DNA of 64,000 nt from Leptolyngbya sp. CCY15150 (GCF_016888135.1 NZ_JACSWB010000174.1:1-64000), one strand, 5' to 3'. Counted from the stretch's first letter, positions 27,653 to 36,580 are shown. Numbers and translations are program-made. Notes: a model not told the origin generated them from the letters alone.

Positions 27653-28624
27653 TTAGCGTTGACAATTTGCCAATCGACCGGCAATGGTTTCGATTGTAAA
27701 GATGCCAAATTTATCGCCCAAGAACGGCAGGTGCCCCACGGGAGCCCGCAGGCTAAAGATCAGTTCGTCATAACGCCGCCAGTGATTGGGGTTGAGCAGA
27801 TGGTTCACACGCCAGCCAACGCGATCGCCAAAGGCACTCCAAGTATCGGACTTGCTCCAATAGAGGTTGTAAAAATCTTGCCAGATAGAACACTGGACGC
27901 TGAAGCCAAAACGACCGCTGCTGTAGCGTGTCCACAAGCGATCGATAATCAGCAAATCTTCACAGGGAATGCGTAGCAGTTGAGTCGGCTGCAGCGGGCC
28001 ATGGTCTAAACCGCAGGCTTTGATCATCAGATCAACCGTCTCTTGGTCAGCCAAGCACCATTCTCCATTGATCAACAGCGCTCGCAATCGCATGTAGTTC
28101 ACACCGGCAGCGGAAAAAAGTTCTAGCGACGTTCGCACACGACGTTCTGGACGGTCTTTGAGCAGATCATAGGCAGCTCGCTGCACCAGGTCAGACGGAT
28201 CGCGCAGAGCATGGATCACCAAATTGAGCCCTTCATGGCCACAGTGAACCAGATCCGAGAGGGCCGCTATGCGAGTCGCTTCGTCCTCACTGGCTATATG
28301 GCGCTTCGAGCGAGAGAAAACATAGAGACGCAGGGCTTGCTGCACAGTAGCATCCGTCTGATCCTGCAAGAGTTGATAGGCAGCATTTTGCACCACCTCA
28401 CTGCGATCGCTCAACGCTCCAATCACCAACTCCAGACCAGAGGGGTAGCGCAGGGCATCGGTGAGGGCCGCCAAACGCTGCTGCGGATCAGGGCTGATCA
28501 ATCGCCGCTTGACGCCCGCCAAGCCACCCAGCACAGCTCCGGTGGAAGGTGACACAGATTGCCCTCCCAAGACAGCATCAAAAGCGCTGGGTTGACTAGC
28601 TGAATTGGGTAGATCGTGGGTCAT
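27653..28624 (-). CDS. HEAT-repeat protein with C-terminal GUN4 domain
   Basis: A protein of 323 residues. It opens with a leader, FDAVLGGQSVSPSTGAVLGG, shared with the neighbouring gene at 28716. Residues about 40-170 hold HEAT-like helical repeats (VVQNAAYQLLQDQTD, LVQRAAYDLLKDRPE). Residues about 175-320 match the GUN4 tetrapyrrole-binding domain: NYMRLRALLINGEWCLADQE, IPCEDLLIIDRLWTRYSSGR, FGFSVQCSIW and VGWRV. True GUN4 binds protoporphyrin/Mg-protoporphyrin and stimulates Mg-chelatase. This paralogue could sense a porphyrin or bilin, but binding is inferred. The gene is 91 bases downstream of the 28716 gene on the same strand. Confidence 0.88.
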   Translation of the reverse strand: MTHDLPNSASQPSAFDAVLGGQSVSPSTGAVLGGLAGVKRRLISPDPQQRLAALTDALRYPSGLELVIGALSDRSEVVQNAAYQLLQDQTDATVQQALRLYVFSRSKRHIASEDEATRIAALSDLVHCGHEGLNLVIHALRDPSDLVQRAAYDLLKDRPERRVRTSLELFSAAGVNYMRLRALLINGEWCLADQETVDLMIKACGLDHGPLQPTQLLRIPCEDLLIIDRLWTRYSSGRFGFSVQCSIWQDFYNLYWSKSDTWSAFGDRVGWRVNHLLNPNHWRRYDELIFSLRAPVGHLPFLGDKFGIFTIETIAGRLANCQR

Positions 28625-28715
28625 ATCCCCAGGTTATAGAGCAAGATGAAATCAGCAACGAGACATGATCACCGAGGGATGATCACCGAGGTCAACGCCT
28701 GCCATCAGCCATCCC

Positions 28716-29693
28716 CTAGGGAAGTCCCCAGAGGCGAACCGTGCGATCTTCACTGCCGCTGACCAGCCAAGGGCGATCGCTGCGCACTGCCACGGCGGTT
28801 ACAAGACTAGTATGCCCTTTCAGTATCATGACTTCCCGCCCCACCCGCAAATCCCAGATGCGAATCATGTTCTTACTAGCGCTGATTAAATAGCGGCGAT
28901 CGCTCAAGGTGACAGAGGCAATCTGTTTCAGGCTTGCCTTGGGCTGCTGGGGCTGAACGGTAGGGAGCTGAGGTGGGGGACTGTCTACGGTCTGCCAGGC
29001 GATCGCTTCATCAAGCCAACCCTGGCCGGCCAGTTGATCCATCGCATCCGGCTGCTGACCCGATGCCGTGCTTGATCCATGCGGTACATGTCCCGCCCCA
29101 TCAACCCGTTGCCCATGGTGCAGATGCCAGTGGATAGGCGATCGCCCCCTGCCTAGCCCACAAAGCAACTGCTCCCCAGGCAGGATGGTGAGGGTATGGA
29201 TAAAATCCTCCGTGTCGATCACCCACCGTGATTCCTCGGTCTGGAGATCCCAAAGGGTCACCGTACCATCCCGACAACCGCTAGCCATCCAGGGATGGTG
29301 GGGATGGATGGACAAGGCTGTGATACCGCTGGCATGGGTGAAGACGGCTTGCTGCTCTAACCAGGGCCAGGGACAGCAGGTTTCAATAGCAGCCTGGGCG
29401 ATGGCTTCAGGGCGATCGCGGAGCAGTTGATAGGCAGCTTTTTGCAGGCTAGGGCGATCGTGCTGTAGCCACTGCACCAGTTCTGCTAGCCCTGGTTCGC
29501 CGTAGGTTAAAAGAGCAGGAAGCGCTAAGGGCTGCTGGTCTGCGGGTAGGGTTTTAATCCGCCAGATCAATCCCTCCAGACCGCCCAGAACCACCCCTGA
29601 GGCGGGAGCGATCGCTCCACCCAGCACGGCATCAAACTGTCCTGGAGTGCTGACGTTAGACAATGGGGATGGAGAGAGGGGCGAATCTGACAC
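28716..29693 (-). CDS. HEAT-like leader protein with WD40 repeats
   Basis: A protein of 325 residues. The leader FDAVLGGAIAPASGVVLGGL and a HEAT-like unit (SLQKAAYQLLRDRPEAIAQA) match the N-terminus of the adjacent gene. The C-terminal half contains WD40 blades: ITALSIHPHHPWMASGCRDG with TVTLWDLQ, YLISASKNMIRIWDLRVG, and LVSGSEDRTVRLWGL at the very end. Only about four or five blades are clear, so a full seven-blade propeller would need degenerate blades or a partner. The start appears to be GTG at 29693. The role is probably scaffolding. It is likely co-transcribed with the GUN4-domain gene. Confidence 0.85.
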   Translation of the reverse strand: MSDSPLSPSPLSNVSTPGQFDAVLGGAIAPASGVVLGGLEGLIWRIKTLPADQQPLALPALLTYGEPGLAELVQWLQHDRPSLQKAAYQLLRDRPEAIAQAAIETCCPWPWLEQQAVFTHASGITALSIHPHHPWMASGCRDGTVTLWDLQTEESRWVIDTEDFIHTLTILPGEQLLCGLGRGRSPIHWHLHHGQRVDGAGHVPHGSSTASGQQPDAMDQLAGQGWLDEAIAWQTVDSPPPQLPTVQPQQPKASLKQIASVTLSDRRYLISASKNMIRIWDLRVGREVMILKGHTSLVTAVAVRSDRPWLVSGSEDRTVRLWGLP

Positions 29694-29878
29694 GGCAATG
29701 CCTCAATCAGGCAGTCGAAGGACGTCCTTTATACGCTACTGCGAACCGAGCATTGCGTCCACTCGACCAAGAACCGTTAAAATCTAGGGGAATTTATACA
29801 GTAGTCATCCCCAGGGATGTTTCTTGGCTTTGTTCCAGAATCAGCCTAGAAACTGCCCCGCCATCTTCAGACATTGCC

Positions 29879-30226
29879 ATGCAAAATACTCGATTCAACC
29901 GCTTAGTTGAAGATGTGACCGTTCAGGCCACCCGCTGGCTCAAAAACCCCTGGCGGCGACTCTCGTTTTTAGTCATTGGGCTGCTGTTTGGCATCTTTTT
30001 AGCCCTAGTCGTCTCCACGACGGCTGGACAAACGGCTGAAATTGATGTTGTGGTTGCCAGCTTTTTGGTGCTCACCGTAGAGCTTATAAGCTGGGCGACC
30101 TATCGTCGGCAATCGGCTGCAGACATACCGCCATCTCGCCCCTACTGGCTTTTAGATATTCTCAATGCACTGAAAATTGGATTCATCTATGGCATGTTTA
30201 TCCAAGCACAACTTCTCGGAAGCTAG
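29879..30226 (+). CDS. ycf20: Ycf20 family membrane protein (DUF565)
   Basis: A protein of 115 residues with the Ycf20 pattern: MQNTRFNRLVEDVT, WLKNPWRRLSFLVIGLLFG, ALVVSTTAGQTAEIDVVVAS, and ILNALKIGFIYGMFIQAQLL. Two or three membrane helices are likely. Ycf20 homologues are encoded in algal plastids and plants, where related proteins affect thermal dissipation of light energy; the cyanobacterial role is not firmly known. The ATG at 29879 fits the family N-terminus; the frame is open upstream to 29663 without similarity. It is followed after two bases by glyK, so the two form an operon. Confidence 0.9.
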   Translation: MQNTRFNRLVEDVTVQATRWLKNPWRRLSFLVIGLLFGIFLALVVSTTAGQTAEIDVVVASFLVLTVELISWATYRRQSAADIPPSRPYWLLDILNALKIGFIYGMFIQAQLLGS

Positions 30227-30228
30227 CG

Positions 30229-31338
30229 ATGGACAACTCTGCTCCTCTCATCGAGCTCTTAACAGGTTTGATTACAACGCAAGCGCAAGATGGATCGCTT
30301 GATGGATCTATTCTCCAAGAGCTAGAACAGGCCACGTTAGCAGATCAAGCTCGGGCTCAGGCTTTTGGCATTACAAGAGAGACGGCGGGTCAAGTGGTGC
30401 GCGATCGCCTACGGCTTTTTCGCGCTGTCTATCATCAATTTATTCCCTTTTGTCAGCATCGCCTGGGCTGGGCCGTTCACGACAGTCAAGCCCGCCTAGA
30501 TACCCTCTGGTCACTTTGGCTGCCGTTAGCAATGCAGCTTGTCGCCGATCGCCAGACCTTGGGTCGTCCCCTTGTCCAGGGAATTTTGGGCGGGCAAGGC
30601 ACTGGAAAAACCACCCTGGCTGCTATCTTGACCCTGATTCTCAACCAGCTTGGCTACCGAGTTTGCGAACTCTCCATTGATGATCTCTATAAAACCTATG
30701 CCGACCGCCAAGTGTTGCAGGCCCAGGATGCTCGACTGAAATGGCGCGGGCCGCCGGGCACCCATGATGTAGACCTAGGTTTATCGGTGCTGCAGCAGTT
30801 GCGGCAGGCCGATCCCCAAACCCCCATTGCCATCCCTCGGTTTGATAAATCCCTGCACAACGGAGCGGGCGATCGCGCTGAGCCGATGATGATTTCCGGT
30901 GCCGACATTGTGCTGTTTGAGGGCTGGTTTGTGGGCACTCGTCCCGTGGATCCCCAAGTATTTGACGCAGCTCCCGAGCCCATTAGTACCGAAAGCGATC
31001 GCCAATTTGCCCGCGATATTAACCAAGCCTTGCAGGCCTATCTGCCCCTCTGGGAGCAATTAGACCGGCTGATGGTGCTCTCGCCCACCGATTATCGCCT
31101 CAGTCAACAATGGCGGCGCGAGGCTGAGCAGCGCATGAAGGCCAGCGGTCGCTCGGGCATGTCCGATGCGGATATTGATGCCTTTGTCTTGTACTTTTGG
31201 CGATCGCTCCATCCTGAGTTATTTATTACACCCATGTGTCACCAGTGCGACTATGTTGACTTGGTGATTGAGATTCAGCCCAATCATGCCCCTGGGCAAG
31301 TCTATTGTCCTCAACATCTACCCTCGGATGGTGGATGA
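30229..31338 (+). CDS. glyK: D-glycerate 3-kinase (photorespiration)
   Basis: A kinase of 369 residues that converts glycerate to 3-phosphoglycerate, the last step of the photorespiratory cycle. The P-loop is GQGTGKTTLAAIL. LSIDDLYKTYADRQVL, GPPGTHDVDLGLSVLQQL, FDKSLHNGAGDRA and DIVLFEGWFVGTRP are characteristic of the plant/cyanobacterial GLYK family, which is related to phosphoribulokinase and uridine kinase. It starts two bases after the ycf20 stop. Its last 113 bases overlap the end of the convergent eda gene. GcvT, another photorespiratory function, is encoded at 48471. Confidence 0.94.
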   Translation: MDNSAPLIELLTGLITTQAQDGSLDGSILQELEQATLADQARAQAFGITRETAGQVVRDRLRLFRAVYHQFIPFCQHRLGWAVHDSQARLDTLWSLWLPLAMQLVADRQTLGRPLVQGILGGQGTGKTTLAAILTLILNQLGYRVCELSIDDLYKTYADRQVLQAQDARLKWRGPPGTHDVDLGLSVLQQLRQADPQTPIAIPRFDKSLHNGAGDRAEPMMISGADIVLFEGWFVGTRPVDPQVFDAAPEPISTESDRQFARDINQALQAYLPLWEQLDRLMVLSPTDYRLSQQWRREAEQRMKASGRSGMSDADIDAFVLYFWRSLHPELFITPMCHQCDYVDLVIEIQPNHAPGQVYCPQHLPSDGG

Positions 31339-31972
31339 AGGGACGGAGAGCTTGCCCAAGCTGCCGGGCCTGATGGGTAACCGCAGACCAATTTTGCGTT
31401 GCGATCGCCTCCGCAGGAAAGAGCTGCCCCGACACTCCCACCGCGATCGCCCCGGCGGTGATTAAATCGGCAGCATGTTGGAGCGTGACGCCCCCTGTGG
31501 GAATCAGGGGAATATGCCCTAGGGGGCCCTGTAAACTGCGAATATAGGCAGCACCACCCATAGCCTGCACGGGGAAGACCTTGACGGTGGCAGCGCCGGC
31601 CTGCCAGGCCGCCACGATTTCATTGGGCGACAAAGCCCCCGGCACCATCGGCACCTGATGGGCGATCGCCCAGCGCAGGAGGTCTAGATCCGTGTGGGGA
31701 GAGAAAAGAAACTGGGCACCGGCAGCGATCGCTTGTCGTAGATCCGTGGGATTTAACACCGTCCCTGCGCCGACACAGCAGGTCGGCAGATCCTCTCGCA
31801 GGCGCTGGATCAGGTCACCAGGGCGATCGCTCGTCCAAGTGACCTCTATCATTCGCATCCCGCCCGCCGCCACAGCTTGGGCCATGCGATAGCCAATGTC
31901 TAGGCTAGGAGCCCGAATCACAGCGATCGCTCGACTACGCGTCAGTTCCTCTAGCCATGCTTGCGCATCCAT
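31226..31972 (-). CDS. eda: KDPG/KHG aldolase
   Basis: An aldolase of 248 residues in the class I KDPG/KHG family, cleaving 2-keto-3-deoxy-6-phosphogluconate or 2-keto-4-hydroxyglutarate. The Schiff-base lysine lies in ATVKVFPVQAMGGAAYIRSL. The catalytic Glu is in MIEVTWTSDRPGDLI, and the phosphate loop is IPTGGV. Normal enzymes end near 210-215 residues. This one has about 35 extra, Ser/Asp-rich C-terminal residues, encoded antisense to glyK. The ATG at 31972 was preferred to a TTG at 31987. Whether cyanobacteria run an Entner-Doudoroff route is disputed, so the in vivo substrate is open. Confidence 0.92.
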   Translation of the reverse strand: MDAQAWLEELTRSRAIAVIRAPSLDIGYRMAQAVAAGGMRMIEVTWTSDRPGDLIQRLREDLPTCCVGAGTVLNPTDLRQAIAAGAQFLFSPHTDLDLLRWAIAHQVPMVPGALSPNEIVAAWQAGAATVKVFPVQAMGGAAYIRSLQGPLGHIPLIPTGGVTLQHAADLITAGAIAVGVSGQLFPAEAIATQNWSAVTHQARQLGQALRPFIHHPRVDVEDNRLAQGHDWAESQSPSQHSRTGDTWV

Positions 31973-32044
31973 GCCGTTGCCCTGCAATCAAAAGCCTTGT
32001 CTATCACTCATCGAGATGCCTAGGTTTCGGCCACCTTGAAGAGC

Positions 32045-32078
32045 AAAAAGCTGGAGACATCTTGCCGTCCCCAGCTTT
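32045..32078 (-). terminator. intrinsic terminator after rpsN
   Basis: On the minus strand AAAGCTGGGGAC pairs with GTCTCCAGCTTT (12 bases, one G-T pair) over an eight-base loop; the stem runs into a T-run. It lies 121 bases after the rpsN stop and before eda. Confidence 0.85.
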
Positions 32079-32198
32079 CACATATCGTCTAAATTGAGCT
32101 ACTTCATCCATACGAAGCAGTCCAACAGATGGCCTAGTCATCGCCGTGATGGCGTGACCAAGGATAGGTTGGAGATACTGATGGGACGACTGGCGAGT

Positions 32199-32501
32199 CT
32201 ACCAGCTTGATTTAACCACACCAGGCAGCAGGCCTTCGTGGGCCATTTTCCGCAGGGCGTTGCGGCAGAGGCCAAAGTCGCGGTAGTAACCTCTAGAACG
32301 GCCTGTTAGCCAACAGCGGTTGCGCAGACGGCTGGGCACGCTGTTACGCGGCAACTGCTGAATCTGGCGATGAATGTCCATTTTTTCTTGCTGAGAAGAG
32401 GCAGTGCGGAATTGTTCCTTTAGCTCTGCCCGCTTCGCGGCGTATTTATCAATGAGCTTCTGGCGCTTACGCTCCCGCTCAACCATGCTCTTCTTTGCCA
32501 T
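32199..32501 (-). CDS. rpsN: 30S ribosomal protein S14
   Basis: A protein of 100 residues of the long, zinc-free S14 type: [20 protein letters not shown] at the start and [20 protein letters not shown] near the end. The CxxC pairs of the short zinc-binding form are absent. It is encoded alone, not in the spc ribosomal operon, as usual in cyanobacteria. It ends upstream of its own terminator. nth lies 119 bases upstream on the same strand. Confidence 0.98.
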   Translation of the reverse strand: MAKKSMVERERKRQKLIDKYAAKRAELKEQFRTASSQQEKMDIHRQIQQLPRNSVPSRLRNRCWLTGRSRGYYRDFGLCRNALRKMAHEGLLPGVVKSSW

Positions 32502-32620
32502 AGATATCCAAAACTTATTAAGACACCGTCTCTAATGGTACCTCGATCAAAAGCAAATAATCTACCCTTTTCCCAAAAACTTCCAGGATCATGGATGCCC
32601 TTAGGCCAGGATGACCATGC

Positions 32621-33319
32621 TTAGGTCGAGGGCAGCGATCGCAATTGGGGTGGCCCCGAAGCATCTACCTTGCTGGGATCGGCCGCAGGGCAAAGATCAG
32701 CGAGATGGCAGCGATCGCAGGCCGGATTCCGGGCCATGCAAACGGCGCGGCCGTGATAGATCAAACGAATCGACCAGTTTTCCCAATCCGGTTGAGGAAG
32801 CAGCTTGATTAAATCCCGCTCAACTCGGACGGGATCGGTATGCTGGGTCAGCCCTAGCCGCTTACTCAACCGCTTAACGTGGGTATCCACCGTGACACCA
32901 GCATTGATGCCAAACCCATGGGCTAGCACCACATTGGCAGTTTTCCGAGCCACACCTGGCAGCTTCAGCAGATCATCCATGAGTTGGGGCACCTGTCCTC
33001 CAAAGTCCGTCACAATCATGCGACAGGCCCCTTGGATATTCTTGGCCTTGTTGCGATAGAAACCGGTGGAGCGCACCAAGGTTTCCAGTTCCTCTAGATC
33101 GGCCCCTGCCATAGCCCGAGCATCGGGAAACTGCCGGAATAGCTCCGGTGTGACTTTGTTGACCCGTTCGTCGGTGCATTGGGCGGAGAGAATCGTCGCT
33201 ACCAGCAACTGAACCGGCGTTTCATAATCGAGGGAGCAGGTGGCATCGGGATACAGACGCTTGAGGCGAATGAGGATTTCGATCGCCCGCTGTTGTTTGA
33301 TAGACAGTTTGCGCGGCAT
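32621..33319 (-). CDS. nth: endonuclease III (DNA glycosylase/AP lyase)
   Basis: A protein of 232 residues that removes oxidised pyrimidines and nicks the abasic site. The helix-hairpin-helix with catalytic Lys is LLKLPGVARKTANVVLA. The catalytic Asp lies in GVTVDTHVKRLSKRLGL. The 4Fe-4S cluster ligands are in CMARNPACDRCHLADLC. About 20 residues follow the cluster, a little longer than E. coli Nth. It starts eight bases after the rseP stop, so it is translated from the same transcript as rseP. Confidence 0.97.
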   Translation of the reverse strand: MPRKLSIKQQRAIEILIRLKRLYPDATCSLDYETPVQLLVATILSAQCTDERVNKVTPELFRQFPDARAMAGADLEELETLVRSTGFYRNKAKNIQGACRMIVTDFGGQVPQLMDDLLKLPGVARKTANVVLAHGFGINAGVTVDTHVKRLSKRLGLTQHTDPVRVERDLIKLLPQPDWENWSIRLIYHGRAVCMARNPACDRCHLADLCPAADPSKVDASGPPQLRSLPST

Positions 33320-33327
33320 GGCACAGC

Positions 33328-34428
33328 CTATTGCAGTAGATTTTGAAACACCTCAAGCTGGGTTGTGTCGCGCACGATCAGGATAACGCCCAACCCCAAC
33401 AGCAGCACCAACCCCGTCTGCATCACATTTTCTTGCACCTGCGACGGCAGGGGTTTGCCGCGCAGTCCTTCAATCAGCAAGAAGGTGAGCTGACCGCCAT
33501 CAAGGGCCGGGAGCGGCAGAATGTTGATAATCGCTAGGTTGATGCTGATCGCAGCGGTAAACGGAATCAGGCTCAGCAGATTATTTTCGGCAAAGCGAGC
33601 CCCTTGCTCGACAATTTTGACCGGCCCCCCCACCTGGTCGGCAATTTGGGAAAAATTGGTGATCAGCATCCAAAAACCACCAGCAATGCCCAAGAACATA
33701 TCTTGAAAACTCCGGGCTGCCAGCGTGAGAACTTCACCAATACCCGTGGGACGACGATAGGTCGCGTCTCCATTGGGAATCAGCTTTACCCCGATAACCG
33801 CCACACCCTGGTCGTTCACCTCGGGGGTCACTGTTAGATTGAGCTGGCGATCGCCCCGTTGCACAAGCAAATCTACGGGCTGGTTGGGACTTGAGCGAAT
33901 GGCTTCGGTAAACAGATCAATCACCGGCGCATCTGCACCCAGAGTGGTCTCGTTGACTTCCAACACCAAATCCCCAGGACGAATGCCGGCCTGGGCTGCC
34001 GGTGTTTCGAGGGACATCACTTCCGGGATCAAGATACCTGGCTTGGTGTTAAATGTGTCGGGAATGCCCACGCCAGCAAACTGTCCCACAAACAAGAGAT
34101 AGGCAAATAAAAGATTGGCGATCACGCCAGCGCTAATCACGATCGCCCGATCGAGAATGGGACGATTGCTCAGCAGATCGGGATCATCATCGGGGATAGT
34201 GCTATCTGGATCATCGTCGGGAAAACCGACAAAGCCCCCCAAGGGAATGGCTCGAATGGCATATTCCGTCTGCGATCCTTGGTATTTCCACAGAATGGGG
34301 CCAAACCCGATGGAAAAGCGATTGACATGAATACCTTGGAGGCGGGCAGCCAGAAAATGCCCCAGTTCATGAACCACAATCAAAATGGCTAGGGCGGCGA
34401 TCGCTGGCAGCGCAAATAATCCAGACAT
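33328..34428 (-). CDS. rseP: RseP-like site-2 zinc metalloprotease
   Basis: A membrane protease of 366 residues in family M50. The first helix holds the HELGH zinc motif (ILIVVHELGHFLAARLQG). A PDZ domain covers about 125-220 (PAAQAGIRPGDLVLEVNETT). The third zinc ligand is in NILPLPALDGGQLTFLLIE. It should cut membrane-embedded substrates such as anti-sigma factors within the bilayer. An acidic loop, DDDPDSTIPDDDPDLL, sits before the second helix. The ATG at 34428 matches the short cytoplasmic start usual in this family; the frame also opens at 34485. It forms an operon with nth. Confidence 0.95.
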   Translation of the reverse strand: MSGLFALPAIAALAILIVVHELGHFLAARLQGIHVNRFSIGFGPILWKYQGSQTEYAIRAIPLGGFVGFPDDDPDSTIPDDDPDLLSNRPILDRAIVISAGVIANLLFAYLLFVGQFAGVGIPDTFNTKPGILIPEVMSLETPAAQAGIRPGDLVLEVNETTLGADAPVIDLFTEAIRSSPNQPVDLLVQRGDRQLNLTVTPEVNDQGVAVIGVKLIPNGDATYRRPTGIGEVLTLAARSFQDMFLGIAGGFWMLITNFSQIADQVGGPVKIVEQGARFAENNLLSLIPFTAAISINLAIINILPLPALDGGQLTFLLIEGLRGKPLPSQVQENVMQTGLVLLLGLGVILIVRDTTQLEVFQNLLQ

Positions 34429-34552
34429 ATAAGACTTCGCTATGCGTGAAGGGTCGAGGTCGATGGGCAAGCCGATGAGCAGCAATGAGTTAGTAACAGC
34501 CTAATCAAAGGCTGGATAGTCTTCTCTGATCATGATCCCATAAGGTTTAATC

Positions 34553-34584
34553 ATAACAAACCACCCAGGGGATCCTCTGGGTGG
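34553..34584 (-). terminator. terminator of the 34643 gene
   Basis: On the minus strand CCACCCAG pairs with CTGGGTGG over an eight-base loop and is followed by TTTGTT. It lies 58 bases past the stop of the upstream minus-strand gene. Confidence 0.8.
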
Positions 34585-34642
34585 CTTGCTGATCCTCCCT
34601 AGATTCCCTGCAGGAAGGCTTGAGGACAGGAGCATTCTGAAC

Positions 34643-35443
34643 CTAGGAACGACGGTGGACTAGGGCGATCGCCCGATCCAGGCTATTGACCACATAGCTA
34701 TCGGCGGGATATTGGTCAATGTGCCGAAAAATGGCGGTGGGAGCCGCAACCCGGCAGGTGAAAAATTCCACCGCAGCTCGCCCATCGGGAAAAATCCGGG
34801 CCCGAGGCGCAAATTCTTGGGGCGGTGCCGTTCGCCAGTCTGGCACGATGGTATTGGGAATGCCATCAATCAGGCGATGGTGTGTCCAGCGGCAGTGCTT
34901 TCCGGCAGAGCCAAACTCCAGCATCTCCCGCCGTAGAATAGAGGCCACCATGAACGAGACCACAGAGCGATCGCCCTCAATGGATTCCATCACATCCTTC
35001 AGCGCCTGATTGGGCTGAGGGGGATGGGCCAGATCCAGATCATCCGACAGAGCCTTTTCCAGTTCCGCCGTCACGCTGAGCACCTCCGGCACCGCCCAAA
35101 CCACGCCCTTACCGTTTTTCTCGCTGCGGTAAATATAGCCCACAAGGCGCAGTCCCTCTTTCAGGGTCAGCCCTGGTAGACGAATGAGGGCGTCAGCAGG
35201 ATTCACCGCACTCACCAACCACCGCCCACTGGCCGATGCACTAGAGTCTAGGATTTCGGAAGGGCCCCCAAACTTGAATAAGTCTCCTAGGGCATCTAAC
35301 GATTCAGGTTCGGGTACCTCATTATCATCTTCGAAGGTTTTGGTGGATGGCGGCTGTTGTTCTGACTCTGGCAAAACAAGGGCACTTTGTATGTACTGCC
35401 GCACCTTTTGAATCGTAGTAAGCGGAAACTTTTGAATGGACAT
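34643..35443 (-). CDS. conserved hypothetical protein
   Basis: A protein of 266 residues that I do not recognise. The first 75 residues are acidic and probably flexible (PPSTKTFEDDNEVPEPESLD). From about residue 75 onward it looks like a folded domain: LIRLPGLTLKEGLRLVGYIY and VVSFMVASILRREMLEFGSA, with several Trp and aromatic residues (KHCRWTHHRL). No signal peptide, membrane helix or catalytic motif is evident. It stands alone with its own terminator. Codon use and HIP1 content look like the neighbours, so it is probably a native cyanobacterial gene. Confidence 0.75.
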   Translation of the reverse strand: MSIQKFPLTTIQKVRQYIQSALVLPESEQQPPSTKTFEDDNEVPEPESLDALGDLFKFGGPSEILDSSASASGRWLVSAVNPADALIRLPGLTLKEGLRLVGYIYRSEKNGKGVVWAVPEVLSVTAELEKALSDDLDLAHPPQPNQALKDVMESIEGDRSVVSFMVASILRREMLEFGSAGKHCRWTHHRLIDGIPNTIVPDWRTAPPQEFAPRARIFPDGRAAVEFFTCRVAAPTAIFRHIDQYPADSYVVNSLDRAIALVHRRS

Positions 35444-35758
35444 GGCAGGAGTAACGTCAATTCACCTGAAGCTCACAGTGTGCCCCGGCGCTAAACCATG
35501 ATATTGGCTGGCGTGAGCATCTGGAGAAATTATGTCCGAACGTATCATCATTGGATGCGGCAAGACCCTAGTTAGAAACGACCGGCTGAGCCAGCTTCCT
35601 AGGCGACCCGTCTAGCCCTTTCACAACACGATTCAAACTGCACTACTACCCTAATGCGCCCGATCTATCCTGCCATCAGGACGCGATCGCTCCTTCCTCA
35701 ACTAAGGTTCTAATCTTGAGTCGGTCATCCCTCTCAGCAACAAGAGCATCAAAGTAGG
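35444..35758. other. intergenic region, nothing recognised
   Basis: 315 bases between two minus-strand genes. It probably contains the promoter of the 34643 gene and the 3' end of the upstream transcript. No repeat, hairpin or RNA gene stood out. Confidence 0.35.
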
Positions 35759-36157
35759 TTAGTGATGGGCGAGTTGACGCGCATCTGACTCCTGGGAATC
35801 TAGCCACACAACCCGGCGCTGATTAGGTTTGAGCAATTGTCCTTCTTCTTGGGCAAGACGCTCAGTTTGGGTCGTGTCAAAGTAGGCATTAAACTCAAGG
35901 CGCAGTTGCTCAACGTCTTGATGGAGGTAGGTTACTTCAGCCTGCAGTTCCTCAAGCTGAGCCTGCTGTCGTAGGGTATTGGGAATTAGCTTCACCAAGG
36001 CAACGCTAGAGACCACCACCAAACATACGTTGACCACCACCTTGGTGCTCACTTCCACCGTCACCCCACGGTGGGGCGAACGAACCGGACGACGCGATCG
36101 CAGCGCTGACGGACGCGGTGGATGTTCTGGTGGCGGAGTCGGCTGAGGTGCGTACAT
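35759..36157 (-). CDS. single-helix membrane protein with coiled coil
   Basis: A protein of 132 residues. A Pro/Arg-rich cytoplasmic head (RSRRPVRSPHRGV) precedes one membrane helix (VVVNVCLVVVSSVALVKLI, about 41-59). A coiled coil follows (RQQAQLEELQAEVTYLHQDV, EQLRLEFNAYF, to about 95), then a short tail. This resembles the topology of divisome proteins FtsB/FtsL, but I do not see enough sequence similarity to assign that role. The ATG at 36157 was chosen because the upstream extension to 36340 looks non-coding. It lies downstream of psaM on the same strand. Confidence 0.72.
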   Translation of the reverse strand: MYAPQPTPPPEHPPRPSALRSRRPVRSPHRGVTVEVSTKVVVNVCLVVVSSVALVKLIPNTLRQQAQLEELQAEVTYLHQDVEQLRLEFNAYFDTTQTERLAQEEGQLLKPNQRRVVWLDSQESDARQLAHH

Positions 36158-36442
36158 AGATGATATAAAGTGGTGCGATCGCAGTCGGTAGGATGAGGCG
36201 AGCCCCCTGATGCAGACGTAATCAAAGCCTAGGCTTAACGTTAGCTCCGTTTCTCTAAAACTGCCACCACGATAGGTAACAGTAAGAATAAAGAGCGTGA
36301 ATCCTGTTCCTAGATCACCATGCCCATAGCAGAAGGTCAATTGGTTGGCTACCCCTCATGTCCTTGGTGCCCCGTACTTTTTAGCCGGGAGGACGACGTC
36401 ACGCGTAAAAACTTAAAATATTTGTTACTTTTCTAGAAATTA

Positions 36443-36476
36443 GGGCTGATCACACCCCTAGAGGCATGGTCAGCCC
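36443..36476 (-). terminator. possible psaM terminator hairpin
   Basis: GGGCTGACCA pairs with TGATCAGCCC on the minus strand, with one mismatch and a 14-base loop, nine bases after the psaM stop. The following TAATTTCT is a weak T-tract. Confidence 0.5.
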
Positions 36477-36484
36477 ATGGACGC

Positions 36485-36580
36485 TTACTTATACAGTTCG
36501 GTGGATAGGCGGAATGCCAAGATCCCTGGTACAAGCGCAATCACCAAAGCTACAAAGATTTGAGTATCTGATAGTCCCAT
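36485..36580 (-). CDS. psaM: photosystem I reaction centre subunit XII
   Basis: A very short gene of 31 codons plus stop. The protein begins [19 protein letters not shown] and ends [12 protein letters not shown], matching PsaM closely. It is a single-helix membrane subunit of photosystem I that supports trimer stability and binds near beta-carotene. A GGGAG motif lies upstream of the ATG at 36580. It stands alone, with a weak hairpin terminator. The start and end match the family exactly, so the call is firm despite the length. Confidence 0.96.
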   Translation of the reverse strand: MGLSDTQIFVALVIALVPGILAFRLSTELYK

